Assembly: GCA_004299485.1 (NCBI GenBank)
Contig: SCQP01000001.1
Coordinates: 496,001 to 560,000, forward strand
DNA: 64,000 nucleotides
Reading direction: 5' to 3'
Source of the DNA: Acidobacteriota bacterium
GTDB lineage: Bacteria; Acidobacteriota; Terriglobia; Terriglobales; SCQP01
Shown: in pieces, positions 1-10,028 of the stretch
Position numbering within the stretch: the stretch's first letter is position 1
How the letters are laid out: every line of letters starts with the position of its first letter
Program-made: the position numbers and the translations under genes
Notes under the pieces: generated by a model
The model's input: only the letters and a program-made list of their open reading frames with translations
What the model was told of the DNA's origin: nothing
The model's database searches: none

Positions 1-1031
1 GTCGAGGCAGTCGGTGCGGATTCTGCGAGTGCGGCACGGTCGAAGGGCGGACTAGCCTGGAGGGCGCCGGCGCAAAACTCGACCACGCGGTGTTCGGCCC
101 AGTAGACCCCTTCGCCCGAGCGGCGGGAGTTGATGAAGCCGCAGTGGCCGCCGTGCAGTGTGCACCGGAAGTCGATGGCGGGGTTGGCCGCAAGCAGTGC
201 GCGCGACCCGGGCGTGATGACGATGAAGGGATCGTCTTCGGCGTTGAGCACCAGCGTAGGGACGCGGATCGCCTCCAGCACGCGCGCGGCGCTGGCATGC
301 TCGTAATAGTCGACGGCGTCGCGGTAGCCGGTGAACGGGCCGGTAAAAACGTCGTCAAAGGCGCGCACGGTGTCCAGGCCGTCGAGCTTTTCGACCGGAT
401 AGCGGCCGGGAAAACGCGCGGCGTGGCGCCGGATACGCTGCTTCAGCTTCACCAGAAAACGCCGCTCATAGAAATAGTTCCTCTTGCGGTTCAGTGCCGT
501 CGCACAGGCGTCGAGATCGAGACAGGGCGATACGGCAACGACGGCGCGCAGGCCATCGGGTGGGTGGTCCGCGCACTCGCCTGCATATTTGAGCACCAGG
601 TTACCGCCCATCGAGTAACCGGCCAGAGCGACTTCGGTGACCAGCGGACGGCTCAGGAGCCACTCCAGCGCCAGCTTCACATCGCCGCTCATGCCCGAGT
701 TGTAGAGCGAGGCGCAGCGCGTTTCGGCGTCGCCGCAGCCGCGCACGTTCATGCGGACGACGTGCAGGCCGCGCGCCAGCGCCAGCTCGGCCGTGGTGAG
801 CATGTAGCCGGCCTCGCTCGATCCTTCGAGGCCATGGACGAGCAGCAGCGCCGGCGCGGCCTGCGGCTGCCAGTGACTCCGCAGCAGCAGGTCCACGCCT
901 TGGGTGATGGGCAACCAGTCGGAATGCGCGGGGGGCAGATGGACGCGGCGCGGCCGCAGAAAGGAATAAACCGTGTTTGTGTGGCCGTTACGCAGCCACC
1001 AGGGCGGCCTGAAAACCGGAAAGTCGCTCAC
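1..1031 (-). CDS. YheT-like alpha/beta hydrolase (AB_hydrolase-4), 3' end outside the window
   Basis: Predicted cytoplasmic serine hydrolase of the YheT/ABHD1-3 type; natural substrate unknown. Reading leftward from GTG at 1031, the protein shows the N-terminal GHTNT motif (about residue 16) typical of this subfamily, the oxyanion-side HGLEG (about 66), the nucleophile elbow GYSMGG with Ser140, an acidic residue in NAEDDP (about 263-268), and His296 in HGGHCGF. The GTG start overlaps the argH stop codon (GTGA), so the gene is probably translated with the arginine operon, though no known link to arginine synthesis exists. The coding frame runs off the left edge after about 343 codons, close to the family's usual length, so little is missing. 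Confidence 0.85.
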   Translation of the reverse strand, partial: MSDFPVFRPPWWLRNGHTNTVYSFLRPRRVHLPPAHSDWLPITQGVDLLLRSHWQPQAAPALLLVHGLEGSSEAGYMLTTAELALARGLHVVRMNVRGCGDAETRCASLYNSGMSGDVKLALEWLLSRPLVTEVALAGYSMGGNLVLKYAGECADHPPDGLRAVVAVSPCLDLDACATALNRKRNYFYERRFLVKLKQRIRRHAARFPGRYPVEKLDGLDTVRAFDDVFTGPFTGYRDAVDYYEHASAARVLEAIRVPTLVLNAEDDPFIVITPGSRALLAANPAIDFRCTLHGGHCGFINSRRSGEGVYWAEHRVVEFCAGALQASPPFDRAALAESAPTAS

Positions 1032-2418
1032 TCTCCAGTATCACCGAAGATCTTTTGTGCGACGCGGGCGGCCTGATGGCGCACCTGCGCGGGCGCGGTG
1101 CCGCCGGTGAAGCTGCGGCGCGCGACGGAGGCTTGCGGCGTAAGGGCGTGAATGGCGGCTACATCGAAACGAATCCCCGGCGCGATGGCGGCCAGCTCGG
1201 CTTCAGAAAAATCACGGAAGTCGCGCTCCTGCTCCTGCGCCGCAGCGATAATGCGGCCGACGGCCTGATGCGCGCGGTGAAACGGCGTTCCCGCTGCCAC
1301 CAGCACATCCGCCAAATCCGTCGCCAGCAGCGCCGGATCCTGAACGGCGCTTTTGGCGGCGATCGGGTTGACCGTCGTGGTTTTCACCACGCCGGCAGCC
1401 ATGGTGAGCACGGCCAGAGAAGTTTCGACGGCGTCGAAGACCGGCTCTTTGTCCTCCTGCAAATCGCGGTTGTAGGCCAGCGGCAGGGATTTCAGCAGCA
1501 CCAGAAGCTGCTGCAGGTGCGCCAGCGAGCGGGCGCTTTTGCCGCGAATGAGCTCGAGCGCATCGGGATTTTTCTTTTGCGGCATGAGGCTGCTGCCCGT
1601 GCTGTAGGCGTCGCCCAGTCGCAGCCAGCCGAATTCGGCGCTGGAGTACAGAATCCAATCCTCCGCCCAGCGCGACAAATGCACCCCCAGCAAAGCCAGT
1701 GCGAAAACGATCTCGACCGCAAAGTCGCGGTCCGCGACCGCATCGAGGCTGTTCTGGCTGACGCCGGCGAAACCGAGTTCGCGCGCCTGCGCCTCGCGCT
1801 CGCAGGCATAGGGCGTGCCGGCCAGCGCGCCGCTGCCTAGCGGGCAGGCCGCATCCAGGCGGGTAAAGGCATCGGCAAGCCGCCCATGATCGCGCAGCAG
1901 CATTTCCGCGTAGGCGAGCGTGTGGTGCCCCAGCGAAACCGGCTGCGCCCGCTGGAGGTGGGTGTAACCGGGAATCACGATGTCGGCGTGCTCGCCGGCG
2001 AACCCGGCAAGCGCCGCCAGCAGCGACGCGAGCGCGTGAACGAGCGGGGCTCGCTGCGAGCGCAGCCACAACCGGAGATCCAGCGCCACCTGTTCATTGC
2101 GGCTGCGGCCGGTCTGGAGTTTGGCCGCCGCTTCGGGCGCCACCGCTGCCAGGCGCTGGGCAATGTAGGTGTGAACGTCTTCGATGTCGTCCTGGCAGGC
2201 CGGTGGCGCGCCGGCAAATTCGGCCGCAAGCTGCTCGCAGGCGGACGCCAGGGCTGCGGCTTCCTCCGCGCTCAGCACACCGGCCCGCGCCAGGCCCTGC
2301 ACGTGCGCCCGCGTGCCCACCGCTTCCGCCCACGCCAGCCGGCGGTCAAAAGCGAACGACGCCGAGAGGCGCTCAAACTCGGGCGCAATGGGCTCGCGAA
2401 ACCGCCCGCCCCATAATT

Positions 2419-2422
<4 letters not shown>
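1028..2422 (-). CDS. argH: Argininosuccinate lyase
   Basis: Cytosolic enzyme that splits argininosuccinate into arginine and fumarate, the last step of arginine synthesis. The 464 residues match the usual length. The fumarase/aspartase-superfamily signature GSSLMPQKKNP lies at residues 276-286 and carries the mobile catalytic serine; TGRSRNEQVA (about 104) and the HLQRAQP block (about 155) are further family-conserved segments. It is the fourth gene of the operon argR-argF-argG-argH. Its ATG overlaps the end of argG by four bases, and its TGA overlaps the start of the hydrolase gene, which indicates translational coupling on both sides. Confidence 0.97.
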
Positions 2423-3608
<1,186 letters not shown>

Positions 3609-3612
<4 letters not shown>

Positions 3613-4634
3613 GAAGCTTTGCGGTCCTTTACGTTGCCGAGAATGAGCGACGCGAGAATGGCTTTTTGCGCGTGCAGCCGGTTCTCGGCCTGTTGATACA
3701 CGAGCGAATTGGGTGAATCAATCACCGAGGCAGTGACTTCGAGGCCGCGGTGCGCGGGAAGGCAGTGTAGGAATTTGGCGCCCGGCCGCGCCCGGGCCAT
3801 CAGCGCATCATTGACCTGATAGCTAGCGAACTCGCGCGCGCGCTGGGTCTGCTCGGCCTCCTGGCCCATGCTGGCCCAGGTGTCGGTGTAGACCGCATGG
3901 GCCCCGCGCAGCGCCGCGCCAAGCTGATTGCCCACCGTGATTTTCGCGCCCGATTTGCGCGCCATCTGCTGCGCCCGCTCGACCACAGTTTTGTCGGGCT
4001 CGTAGCCGTGCGGTGTGGCCACCGCCATCTGCACGCCTGCGAGCGCGGCGGCTTCGAGCAGCGAATGGCAGGTGTTATTGCCGTCGCCGACGTACGCCAG
4101 TTTGATGGCGGGAAAATCGTCAAAGGTTTCGCGCAGCGTGAGAAAGTCGGCCATCGCCTGGCAGGGATGGCTGTGATCGCTCAGACCATTGATGACCGGT
4201 ACCGCGCTGGCGCCGGCAAGCATCTCGATGGATTCATGGCCGAAGGTGCGGGCCACGATGGCGTCCATCCAGAGCTCGAGATTGCGCGCCACATCGAGGA
4301 TGTCCTCGCGCTCGCCCAGCGGCGATTCGGTGAAGTCCAGAAACACCGCGTGGCCGCCCATTTCCTGCATGGCTACGTCGAAAGTGACGCGGGTGCGCAG
4401 CGACGGCTTCTCAAAGATCATCGCCAGGCCGCAGCCGGCAAGCAGATCACGGTAGCGGCCGGGGTGGACCTTGATATCGGCAGCGAGATCGAGCAGCGCC
4501 AGGAACTCTTTACGGCTCAGCGCCGACAGATCGATCAAGTCGCCGACAGCAAGCCGCGGCAGCCGGGGTGCGGGAATCGGGTACGGAGGCGGGCCGCCGT
4601 TGCCCATGCGCGGGTTCAACAGGTTGGTCTTCAC
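3609..4634 (-). CDS. argF: Ornithine carbamoyltransferase
   Basis: Makes citrulline from ornithine and carbamoyl phosphate. The carbamoyl-phosphate loop is FEKPSLRTR (about residues 74-82), a common variant of the STRTR motif, and HCLPAHRG (about 290) is the ornithine-side catalytic block with the conserved Cys. The first 30 or so residues (rich in Pro and Gly) precede the usual start of the fold at DLIDLSALSRKEF, so the true start may lie further in, although no better internal Met with a ribosome site is visible. An acetylornithine-specific homologue cannot be wholly excluded, but the argG/argH company fits the normal ornithine route. Confidence 0.94.
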
Positions 4635-4640
4635 AGATGG

Positions 4641-5111
4641 CTATTCCTTTGCAGAGGGATGGGCGCTGAGCAGTTCCTGCAGGCGCCGTTCGACGGTGAG
4701 GCGGAGACGGGGATTGGCAAAAACCAGCAGGACGGTGTCATCGCCGGCAAGCGTGCCCGCCAGCTCGTTCCAGCCGGCGCGGTCGACCGCGGCAGCGACG
4801 GTGGGAGCCGCGCCGGAGGCAGTTTTAATGACCAGGAGATTTTGCGCCGGCCGCAAGTCCCGGCCGAACTCATGAATGATGTGCTTGACGTCCGCCGCCG
4901 CGGGCGCGGTGGCGGCGGGGGCCTCGGCGCCGAGCTCGGCATAGCCGGTAGGTGTTTTGACCACACCCAGGGCCTTGAGGTCCCGCGAGAGCGTCACTTG
5001 CGTAGCGGCAATGCCGGCGCGCCGCAGGGCCGCCGCCAGCTCGGCCTGCGAATGCACCGCGCGCTCGCGCACCAGCTTGAGAATCTGTTCCTGACGATAG
5101 TTCCGCGCCAC
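4641..5111 (-). CDS. argR: Arginine repressor, first gene of the arg operon
   Basis: Arginine-sensing transcription factor. An N-terminal winged helix (residues about 1-65, with the core TQVTLSRDLKALG) binds ARG boxes; the C-terminal domain (about 80-150) forms the arginine-binding oligomer, although here the usual GTIAGDDT-type motif reads GTLAGDDTVL. The start is GTG at 5111 with the Shine-Dalgarno AGGTGG six bases upstream. A 20-bp perfect palindrome abuts that ribosome site, so the repressor very likely shuts down its own operon. Finding argR at the head of argFGH, rather than apart from it, makes this a closed feedback unit. Confidence 0.94.
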   Translation of the reverse strand: MARNYRQEQILKLVRERAVHSQAELAAALRRAGIAATQVTLSRDLKALGVVKTPTGYAELGAEAPAATAPAAADVKHIIHEFGRDLRPAQNLLVIKTASGAAPTVAAAVDRAGWNELAGTLAGDDTVLLVFANPRLRLTVERRLQELLSAHPSAKE

Positions 5112-5122
5112 AGCCGCCCACC

Positions 5123-5158
5123 TGACGAATAATTATTCGTCAACTGAATAATTAAACA
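5123..5158 (-). promoter_or_regulatory. ARG-box-like operator of the argRFGH operon
   Basis: Bases 5123-5142 form a perfect 20-bp palindrome with core GAATAATTATTC, close to the classical ARG-box pattern TGAAT-4xAT-ATTCA. A second, partial box (TGAATAATTAAACA) follows two bases beyond it at 5145-5158. Tandem boxes are how hexameric ArgR usually binds. The palindrome ends directly at the argR ribosome binding site, so binding would block transcription start or elongation into the operon. Confidence 0.85.
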
Positions 5159-5173
5159 CCTGGGCGGGCTTTG

Positions 5174-5557
5174 TCAAGCCGGCGGACGCACGGAAATCGG
5201 GAAACGCCGGATTTCGGTGTGGTCCTTCACCGTCATGGTGACCGTCGCGGTCCAGTCACCGGCGCCGGGCAACGTGCCGCGGCCTTCATAGACGCCATTG
5301 CCACGTGGATCCAGTCGAATCTGTACCGGCGGTCCGGTGCGCGCAGGCAGCGAGAGGGCGACCATCGCGGCGCCGCCGTCGACCGGCGCGCCCTGGCTGG
5401 TGAGCAGCAGCGAGCGGAACAGCGCCGGCGCACCCGCAACCGGCGGACTGGGATTGGTCATGAGCTCCAGCTTCCAGACAACCGCCTTGGGCGCCGAATG
5501 ACAGCCCGCCAACACCAGTAGCAGCAAGAGCGGCGCGAAGCGAAAAAACCGGGACAC
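5174..5557 (-). CDS. Small lipoprotein with FixH/YtkA-like beta-sandwich domain
   Basis: Predicted envelope lipoprotein of about 127 residues. From GTG at 5557 the protein starts with a short basic region, a run of leucines and the lipobox VLAGC, then an Ig-like segment with PPVAG near its start and alternating strands to the end; this layout resembles the YtkA/FixH-like family, whose members occur with metal or redox proteins. The frame is open further upstream but the lipobox argues for this start. No ribosome site is clear. No partner gene adjoins it, so function is unassigned. Confidence 0.6.
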   Translation of the reverse strand: MSRFFRFAPLLLLLVLAGCHSAPKAVVWKLELMTNPSPPVAGAPALFRSLLLTSQGAPVDGGAAMVALSLPARTGPPVQIRLDPRGNGVYEGRGTLPGAGDWTATVTMTVKDHTEIRRFPISVRPPA

Positions 5558-5774
5558 GCTTTTTAGTATGCCCGCGCTTTGGCGCCCGCGGGCGAAAGTC
5601 CGCCAGCAATGATCTTCGCCTCGCGCATGACGATCAACGTCAGCAGTTGGGCAGTGTCCGTTTTGGCCTGATTGAATATAGCAGCAGCGGAGGGCGTGGG
5701 CATTTGGACGTTGCAATGCCCGGCGACTACGGATCCCCCCTCGAACTTAGACACCGCACGGTGAATTTTGGGCA

Positions 5775-5807
5775 ATAAAAAAAGGGCGGGCCTTTCGGCC
5801 CGCCCTT
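5775..5807 (-). terminator. Rho-independent terminator of the 5829-6191 gene
   Basis: Read leftward, the stem GGGCGGGCC / GGCCCGCCC with an apical GAAA loop is followed by a run of seven T residues, just after the stop of the small exported protein at 5829. Confidence 0.92.
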
Positions 5808-5828
5808 CCGTGTGTTGCTTCCGCAGAC

Positions 5829-6191
5829 TTACTTGGAAGCGGTGTGGTGCCGCCGCGTCCGAGACTTGTAGACGTGAACTTCGGTCACGGTGATGGTGCC
5901 GTTGTCGATCGTGCCAGTCAGACGGGCATTGTGACCAACCGCATCCGTAACCTTGTCCTGATTGGCGATCTGCAGGACTTCGCCGCTACGCTCGACCAGA
6001 ACCGCCGGCGAGCCGCCCTTGACGCAGGTAACCGCACATTCGCTGGTCTTGGCACCGGGATGGGTCATGGCCTTGTTAGTGGAGCATTTGGCATCCATGA
6101 CGTAGCCCGAAACGTGTGTGGGGGCTGCGAAACAGAGGGTGAAGAAACCGAAAGTGGCGACCAACGTCGCCAGAGTGAACAACTTTTTCAT
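5829..6191 (-). CDS. Small exported protein of unknown function (DUF5818-like)
   Basis: A 120-residue protein with a clear Sec signal peptide (MKKLFTLATLVATFGFF, then a cut near CFAAPTHV). The mature part carries three cysteines in MDAKCSTNK and ECAVTCVKGG, an arrangement I associate with a family of small secreted Acidobacteriota proteins (DUF5818-like); this is from memory, not a search. The start at 6191 is preceded by AGGAGAAAGG and is preferred over the upstream in-frame ATG at 6245. The gene stands alone, with its own strong terminator. Function unknown; the paired cysteines could bind a metal or form disulfides. Confidence 0.8.
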   Translation of the reverse strand: MKKLFTLATLVATFGFFTLCFAAPTHVSGYVMDAKCSTNKAMTHPGAKTSECAVTCVKGGSPAVLVERSGEVLQIANQDKVTDAVGHNARLTGTIDNGTITVTEVHVYKSRTRRHHTASK

Positions 6192-6309
6192 GCGACCTTT
6201 CTCCTTCAGCAAATCGATTTTGCAAAATCTACCGTGAAGTGACACACCCTAAAAGCCATATTAAACCATTCTGGCTTCTAGGTTGTTGGACTCGGCTCGC
6301 GGGCAGGGG

Positions 6310-8775
6310 TTACTTTATTACGCTCGCAGCGTCTGGAACGGTTTCCTCCGCCGGCCGGCTATACCCGCAGCCTTCGTTGGGACAGGCGATTACGGGGCCG
6401 GCTTTGAGGAATTTCTTCACCAGGTAGGGATGGCGGCAGTTGGGGCAAGGCTCCGGAACCGGACGCTGCCAGAGGCTGAAGTCACATTCCGGGTAACGGG
6501 TGCAGCTATAGAACGTTTTGCCGCGTTTCGACCGCTTTTCCGCTACGTCGCCAATCTTGCATTTCGGGCATTTGAAGCCCTCGACCAGATTCTGCTGGAT
6601 GTACTTGCACTCGGGGTAGCCACTACAGGCGGTAAATTCCCCATAGCGGCCATGCTTGACCACCAGCGGCTTGCCGCACTGCGGGCAGGGAGTGTCGAGC
6701 TTGCGGTCGGGAACTTTCTGCTGAGCGTCGAGGCGGCGAGTGGTTTTGCAATCCGGATAGCCGGTGCAGGCCCAGAATTGGCCAAAACGGCCGCGCTTGA
6801 GCACCATGGGACGGCCGCAGTTCTCGCAGAACTCCTCTTTTTCCTGGCTGGCGTCGGCAGAATCGAGGTCAGGAGCGTCGAGTGCGATCTCGCGTGTGTT
6901 GGTGCACTCCGGGTAGCCGCTGCAAGCCAGGAAAGAGCCGTGCTTGCCCCAGCGGATGACCATGGGCTTGCCGCACTTCTCGCAGACGTGCTCGGTCGGC
7001 TTCTCCATCCGCTTGTAGTCGACCATGTGCTTGGAGGCGTAGTCGAGATTGGCGGAGAAGCGTTTGTAAAAGTCGGCGAGCGCGTCAGTCCACTTTTCGC
7101 GGCCTTCCTCGATTTCGTCCAGCGTCTCCTCCATCTTGGCGGTGTACTGGAGCTCGAAGATGTCCTTGAAATTCGTGGTCAGCAGCTCGGTGACCACCTG
7201 GCCCAGCTCGGTGGGATGAAACTTGCCGCCCACCTTGGTGACGTAGCCGCGATCCTGGATGGTCGACAGAATCGCCGCGTAGGTGGATGGCCGGCCAATT
7301 CCCTTCTCTTCCAGCTCCTTCACCAGCGAGGCTTCGGTGTAGCGCGGCGGCGGCTCGGTGAAGTGCTGCTCGCTCTTGAGACTCAGGAACTTGAGTTCCT
7401 GGCCTGCGGTGAGCGCAGGCAACTTGTGCTTCAGCGCCTCGTCGTCATCATCGGCCTTGTCTTTGCTCTCGTCGTAGACCTTCAGAAAACCGTCGAACTT
7501 CAGTACCGAGCCGGTGGTGCGGAGCTGATACTCCGCCGCGCCATCGACTTTGGCGCGTATATCCACGCCGGTCTGATCGAACACCGCCGGCGGCATCTGC
7601 GAGGCGACGAAACGCTGCCAGATGAGCTTGTAGACCTTGTACTCGTCTTCGCCCAGGTACTTCTTCACCGACTCAGGGTCGCGCAGCGCCGAGGCCGGGC
7701 GGATGGCTTCATGGGCGTCCTGCGCGCCTTTCTTTGTGGCGAAGCGGTTGGCCTGCGGGGGCAGATAATCACTGCCAAACTGCGCCTGAATAAACTGCCG
7801 CGCCTCGGTCAGGGCGTCTTCGGAAACGCGGGTCGAGTCGGTGCGCATGTAGGTGATGAGGCCGACGAGACCTTCCTTGCCGAGTTCCACGCCTTCGTAG
7901 AGGCGCTGCGCGATCATCATGGTGCGCTTGACGCTGAAGCGGAGCTTGCGGCTGGCATCCTGCTGCAGCTTGCTCGTGATGAAGGGCGGCAAGGGATTGC
8001 GCCGCCGCTCTTTGGTCTCCACCGTCTGCACGCGGTAGCGGGCCGCTTCCAGGTCCTTCTGCAGCTCGGCCGCGGCTTCGGCATTGCCAATTTCGATTTC
8101 CTGCTTGGGCAGGGTTCCGTCGGCTTCGACCCGGCGGGTCAGGCGGGCGTCGAAATAGGGCGCTTTGCCGCCAGAAAGGTGCGCATCAAGGGTCCAGTAC
8201 TCCTGCTTGACGAAGGCCTTGATCTGGGCCTCACGCTCAACCACGAGGCGCAGGGCCGGCGTCTGCACACGGCCGGCAGAAATGCCGCGCCGCACGCGAT
8301 CCCAAAGCAGCGGCGATATCTGATAACCCACGATGCGGTCCAGGGCACGGCGCGCCTGATAAGCGTCGACCAGGTTCTGATCGATCTCGCCGGGGTGGGC
8401 AAAGCCCTCCTGCACGCCGCGCTTAGTGATCTCGTTGAAGGCCACGCGCCGCATGGGCTTGTCGCCGTTGGCCGGGCCATGGAGCTCGTGGGCCAAGTGG
8501 AAACAAATGGCCTCGCCTTCGCGGTCCGGGTCGGCCGCCAGGTAGATGGCCTTGGCCTTTTTGGCCTCTTTTTTAAGCTGGGCGAGAACCTTTTCTTTAC
8601 CGGGTATGACGACGTAGGTGGGCTCGAAATGATTGTCAATATCAACGCCCAGGTCGCGCTTGGGCAGATCCATGACATGACCGAGCGAAGCCAGCACTTC
8701 GTAGTCGGGACCCAGATATTTGGTGATGGTTTTGGCCTTGGCAGGCGACTCAACAATAACGATGGATTTGGCCAT
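6310..8775 (-). CDS. topA: DNA topoisomerase I with five C-terminal zinc ribbons
   Basis: Relaxes negative supercoils by transient single-strand cleavage. The 821 residues begin with the Toprim domain (IVESPAKAKT at 6-15, and the acidic DPDREGEA segment), followed by the cleavage core with the catalytic Tyr309 in GLITYMRTDSTR. The C-terminus (about residue 590 onward) contains five Cys4 zinc-ribbon modules, four of the C-x2-C...C-x(n)-C type with GYPEC/GYPDC/RYPEC endings and a last one ending CPNEGC. It lies 33 bases downstream of dprA, an arrangement seen in many bacteria, and is probably co-transcribed with it. Confidence 0.97.
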   Translation of the reverse strand: MAKSIVIVESPAKAKTITKYLGPDYEVLASLGHVMDLPKRDLGVDIDNHFEPTYVVIPGKEKVLAQLKKEAKKAKAIYLAADPDREGEAICFHLAHELHGPANGDKPMRRVAFNEITKRGVQEGFAHPGEIDQNLVDAYQARRALDRIVGYQISPLLWDRVRRGISAGRVQTPALRLVVEREAQIKAFVKQEYWTLDAHLSGGKAPYFDARLTRRVEADGTLPKQEIEIGNAEAAAELQKDLEAARYRVQTVETKERRRNPLPPFITSKLQQDASRKLRFSVKRTMMIAQRLYEGVELGKEGLVGLITYMRTDSTRVSEDALTEARQFIQAQFGSDYLPPQANRFATKKGAQDAHEAIRPASALRDPESVKKYLGEDEYKVYKLIWQRFVASQMPPAVFDQTGVDIRAKVDGAAEYQLRTTGSVLKFDGFLKVYDESKDKADDDDEALKHKLPALTAGQELKFLSLKSEQHFTEPPPRYTEASLVKELEEKGIGRPSTYAAILSTIQDRGYVTKVGGKFHPTELGQVVTELLTTNFKDIFELQYTAKMEETLDEIEEGREKWTDALADFYKRFSANLDYASKHMVDYKRMEKPTEHVCEKCGKPMVIRWGKHGSFLACSGYPECTNTREIALDAPDLDSADASQEKEEFCENCGRPMVLKRGRFGQFWACTGYPDCKTTRRLDAQQKVPDRKLDTPCPQCGKPLVVKHGRYGEFTACSGYPECKYIQQNLVEGFKCPKCKIGDVAEKRSKRGKTFYSCTRYPECDFSLWQRPVPEPCPNCRHPYLVKKFLKAGPVIACPNEGCGYSRPAEETVPDAASVIK

Positions 8776-8807
8776 GACGATGCAGGGCCGCGAGGCGGAC
8801 CCCGTTT

Positions 8808-9935
8808 TTAGCTTACCCGCAAATATTTCTTTCCGGGGAGCTGCCGGATTTTTCCCTCAAGCTCGAGATCAAACAGCAGAGCCAGAGTTTCCGGCGCGGA
8901 GAGCCTATTGTGCATCCGGTTCACGATTTCGTCAACATGGGCGCCCGCGTCAACGGGCAAAACCTTTAAAACTGCCAACTTGGAGTCGCTTGGCGGGGTA
9001 GCTTCGGCCGCCGCATCGGCCGCGATTTGCAGCGTGGCGGGGGGTTGCAGCCGGGCGCGGACCGAGCTGGGCAATTCCTCGATCACGTCGCCGGCTTCCG
9101 TAACCAGCTTGGCGCCCTGCTTGATGAGGGCATTGGGAAGCCAGGCCTGTTTCTGCGTCACCTGACCGGGCACGGCGAAGACTTCGCGGTTCTGTTCGAG
9201 CGCCATGCGTGCGGTGATGCGCGAGCCGCTGAATTCACCTCCCTCGACCACCAACACGCCGAGCGAGATGCCGCTGATGACGCGATTGCGGATGGGAAAG
9301 TTCTGCGGGTTGGGGGCGGTGCCCAAGGGGAACTCGGAAATCAACGCTCCGCCGCCCGCCAGGATGTCATCGGCGAGACGGCGGTGCTCGGTGGGGTAAA
9401 TGATGTCGGCGCCAGTGCCGAGGACGGCGACGGTGGTGCCACCCGCCTCGAGGCACGCCTTTTGGCCAGTGCCATCAATGCCCCGCGCTAAGCCGCTGAA
9501 AATCGTCAGGCCCCATTGCGCCAGCTCGCGGCCCAGGCGCTCGGTGATGAGCTTGCCGTAGAGGGTGGGGCGGCGCGTGCCGACAACGGCGATGCCGAAG
9601 GTGTCGAGCGCGGTCACACGGCCACGAACATAAAGCAGTAGGGGGGGATCAAAAATTTCGCGCAGCAGCGCAGGATAGCTGCGGTCGCCCCAGGTCACCA
9701 CGTCGATGCCCAACTGCTGTGCGGCCGCGGCTTCGTTCGCACCCAGCTCAGCCGCACGTCCACTGTGGATGCATTGGGCCACGGGCGCAGGTACCTGACA
9801 GGATTCCAGCGTGGTGAGCGAGGCGGCGTAGATGGCTTCCGGAACTTCGAACTCTTCGATCAGCTTCTGGGCGCCCCGCTGGCCCAAGCCGGGCGTGAGC
9901 AGCAGGCCGAGCCAGAGCGGCGCATTTTTCTCCAC
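8808..9935 (-). CDS. dprA: DNA-processing protein DprA
   Basis: Loads RecA on incoming single-stranded DNA during natural transformation. The Rossmann-like DNA-processing domain contains VGTRRPTLYG, the GLARGIDGTGQKACLEAGG block, and GSRITARMALEQNREVFAVPGQ-type residues near 230-250. The N-terminal part looks like a helix-hairpin-helix region, and the C-terminal 70 residues fit the winged helix found in longer DprA forms. The start is GTG at 9935. Presence of dprA suggests competence is possible, but no other competence genes lie in the window. Confidence 0.95.
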   Translation of the reverse strand: MEKNAPLWLGLLLTPGLGQRGAQKLIEEFEVPEAIYAASLTTLESCQVPAPVAQCIHSGRAAELGANEAAAAQQLGIDVVTWGDRSYPALLREIFDPPLLLYVRGRVTALDTFGIAVVGTRRPTLYGKLITERLGRELAQWGLTIFSGLARGIDGTGQKACLEAGGTTVAVLGTGADIIYPTEHRRLADDILAGGGALISEFPLGTAPNPQNFPIRNRVISGISLGVLVVEGGEFSGSRITARMALEQNREVFAVPGQVTQKQAWLPNALIKQGAKLVTEAGDVIEELPSSVRARLQPPATLQIAADAAAEATPPSDSKLAVLKVLPVDAGAHVDEIVNRMHNRLSAPETLALLFDLELEGKIRQLPGKKYLRVS

Positions 9936-10028
9936 GCCTCAGGCTAGGGCGTACATCTGAGCGACGTCAATCCCTCTCATTCGGGTGGGAGACACGCAAG
10001 CCTGAAGCACCTCGATCGAAATCCAAGG

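Noticed and set aside
90-1076. Plus-strand open frame at the left edge
   Set aside because: It is the antisense of the YheT-like hydrolase, whose catalytic residues are all visible in the minus frame starting at 1031.
5563-5703. A 46-codon minus-strand frame between the terminator and the FixH-like lipoprotein
   Set aside because: No ribosome site and no family pattern; it might be a leader, but support is too weak to list as a gene.
6283-8811. An 842-codon open frame on the plus strand opposite topA
   Set aside because: It mirrors topA codon for codon in a GC-rich gene, has no ribosome site and no domain. The minus-strand topA is complete with all motifs.
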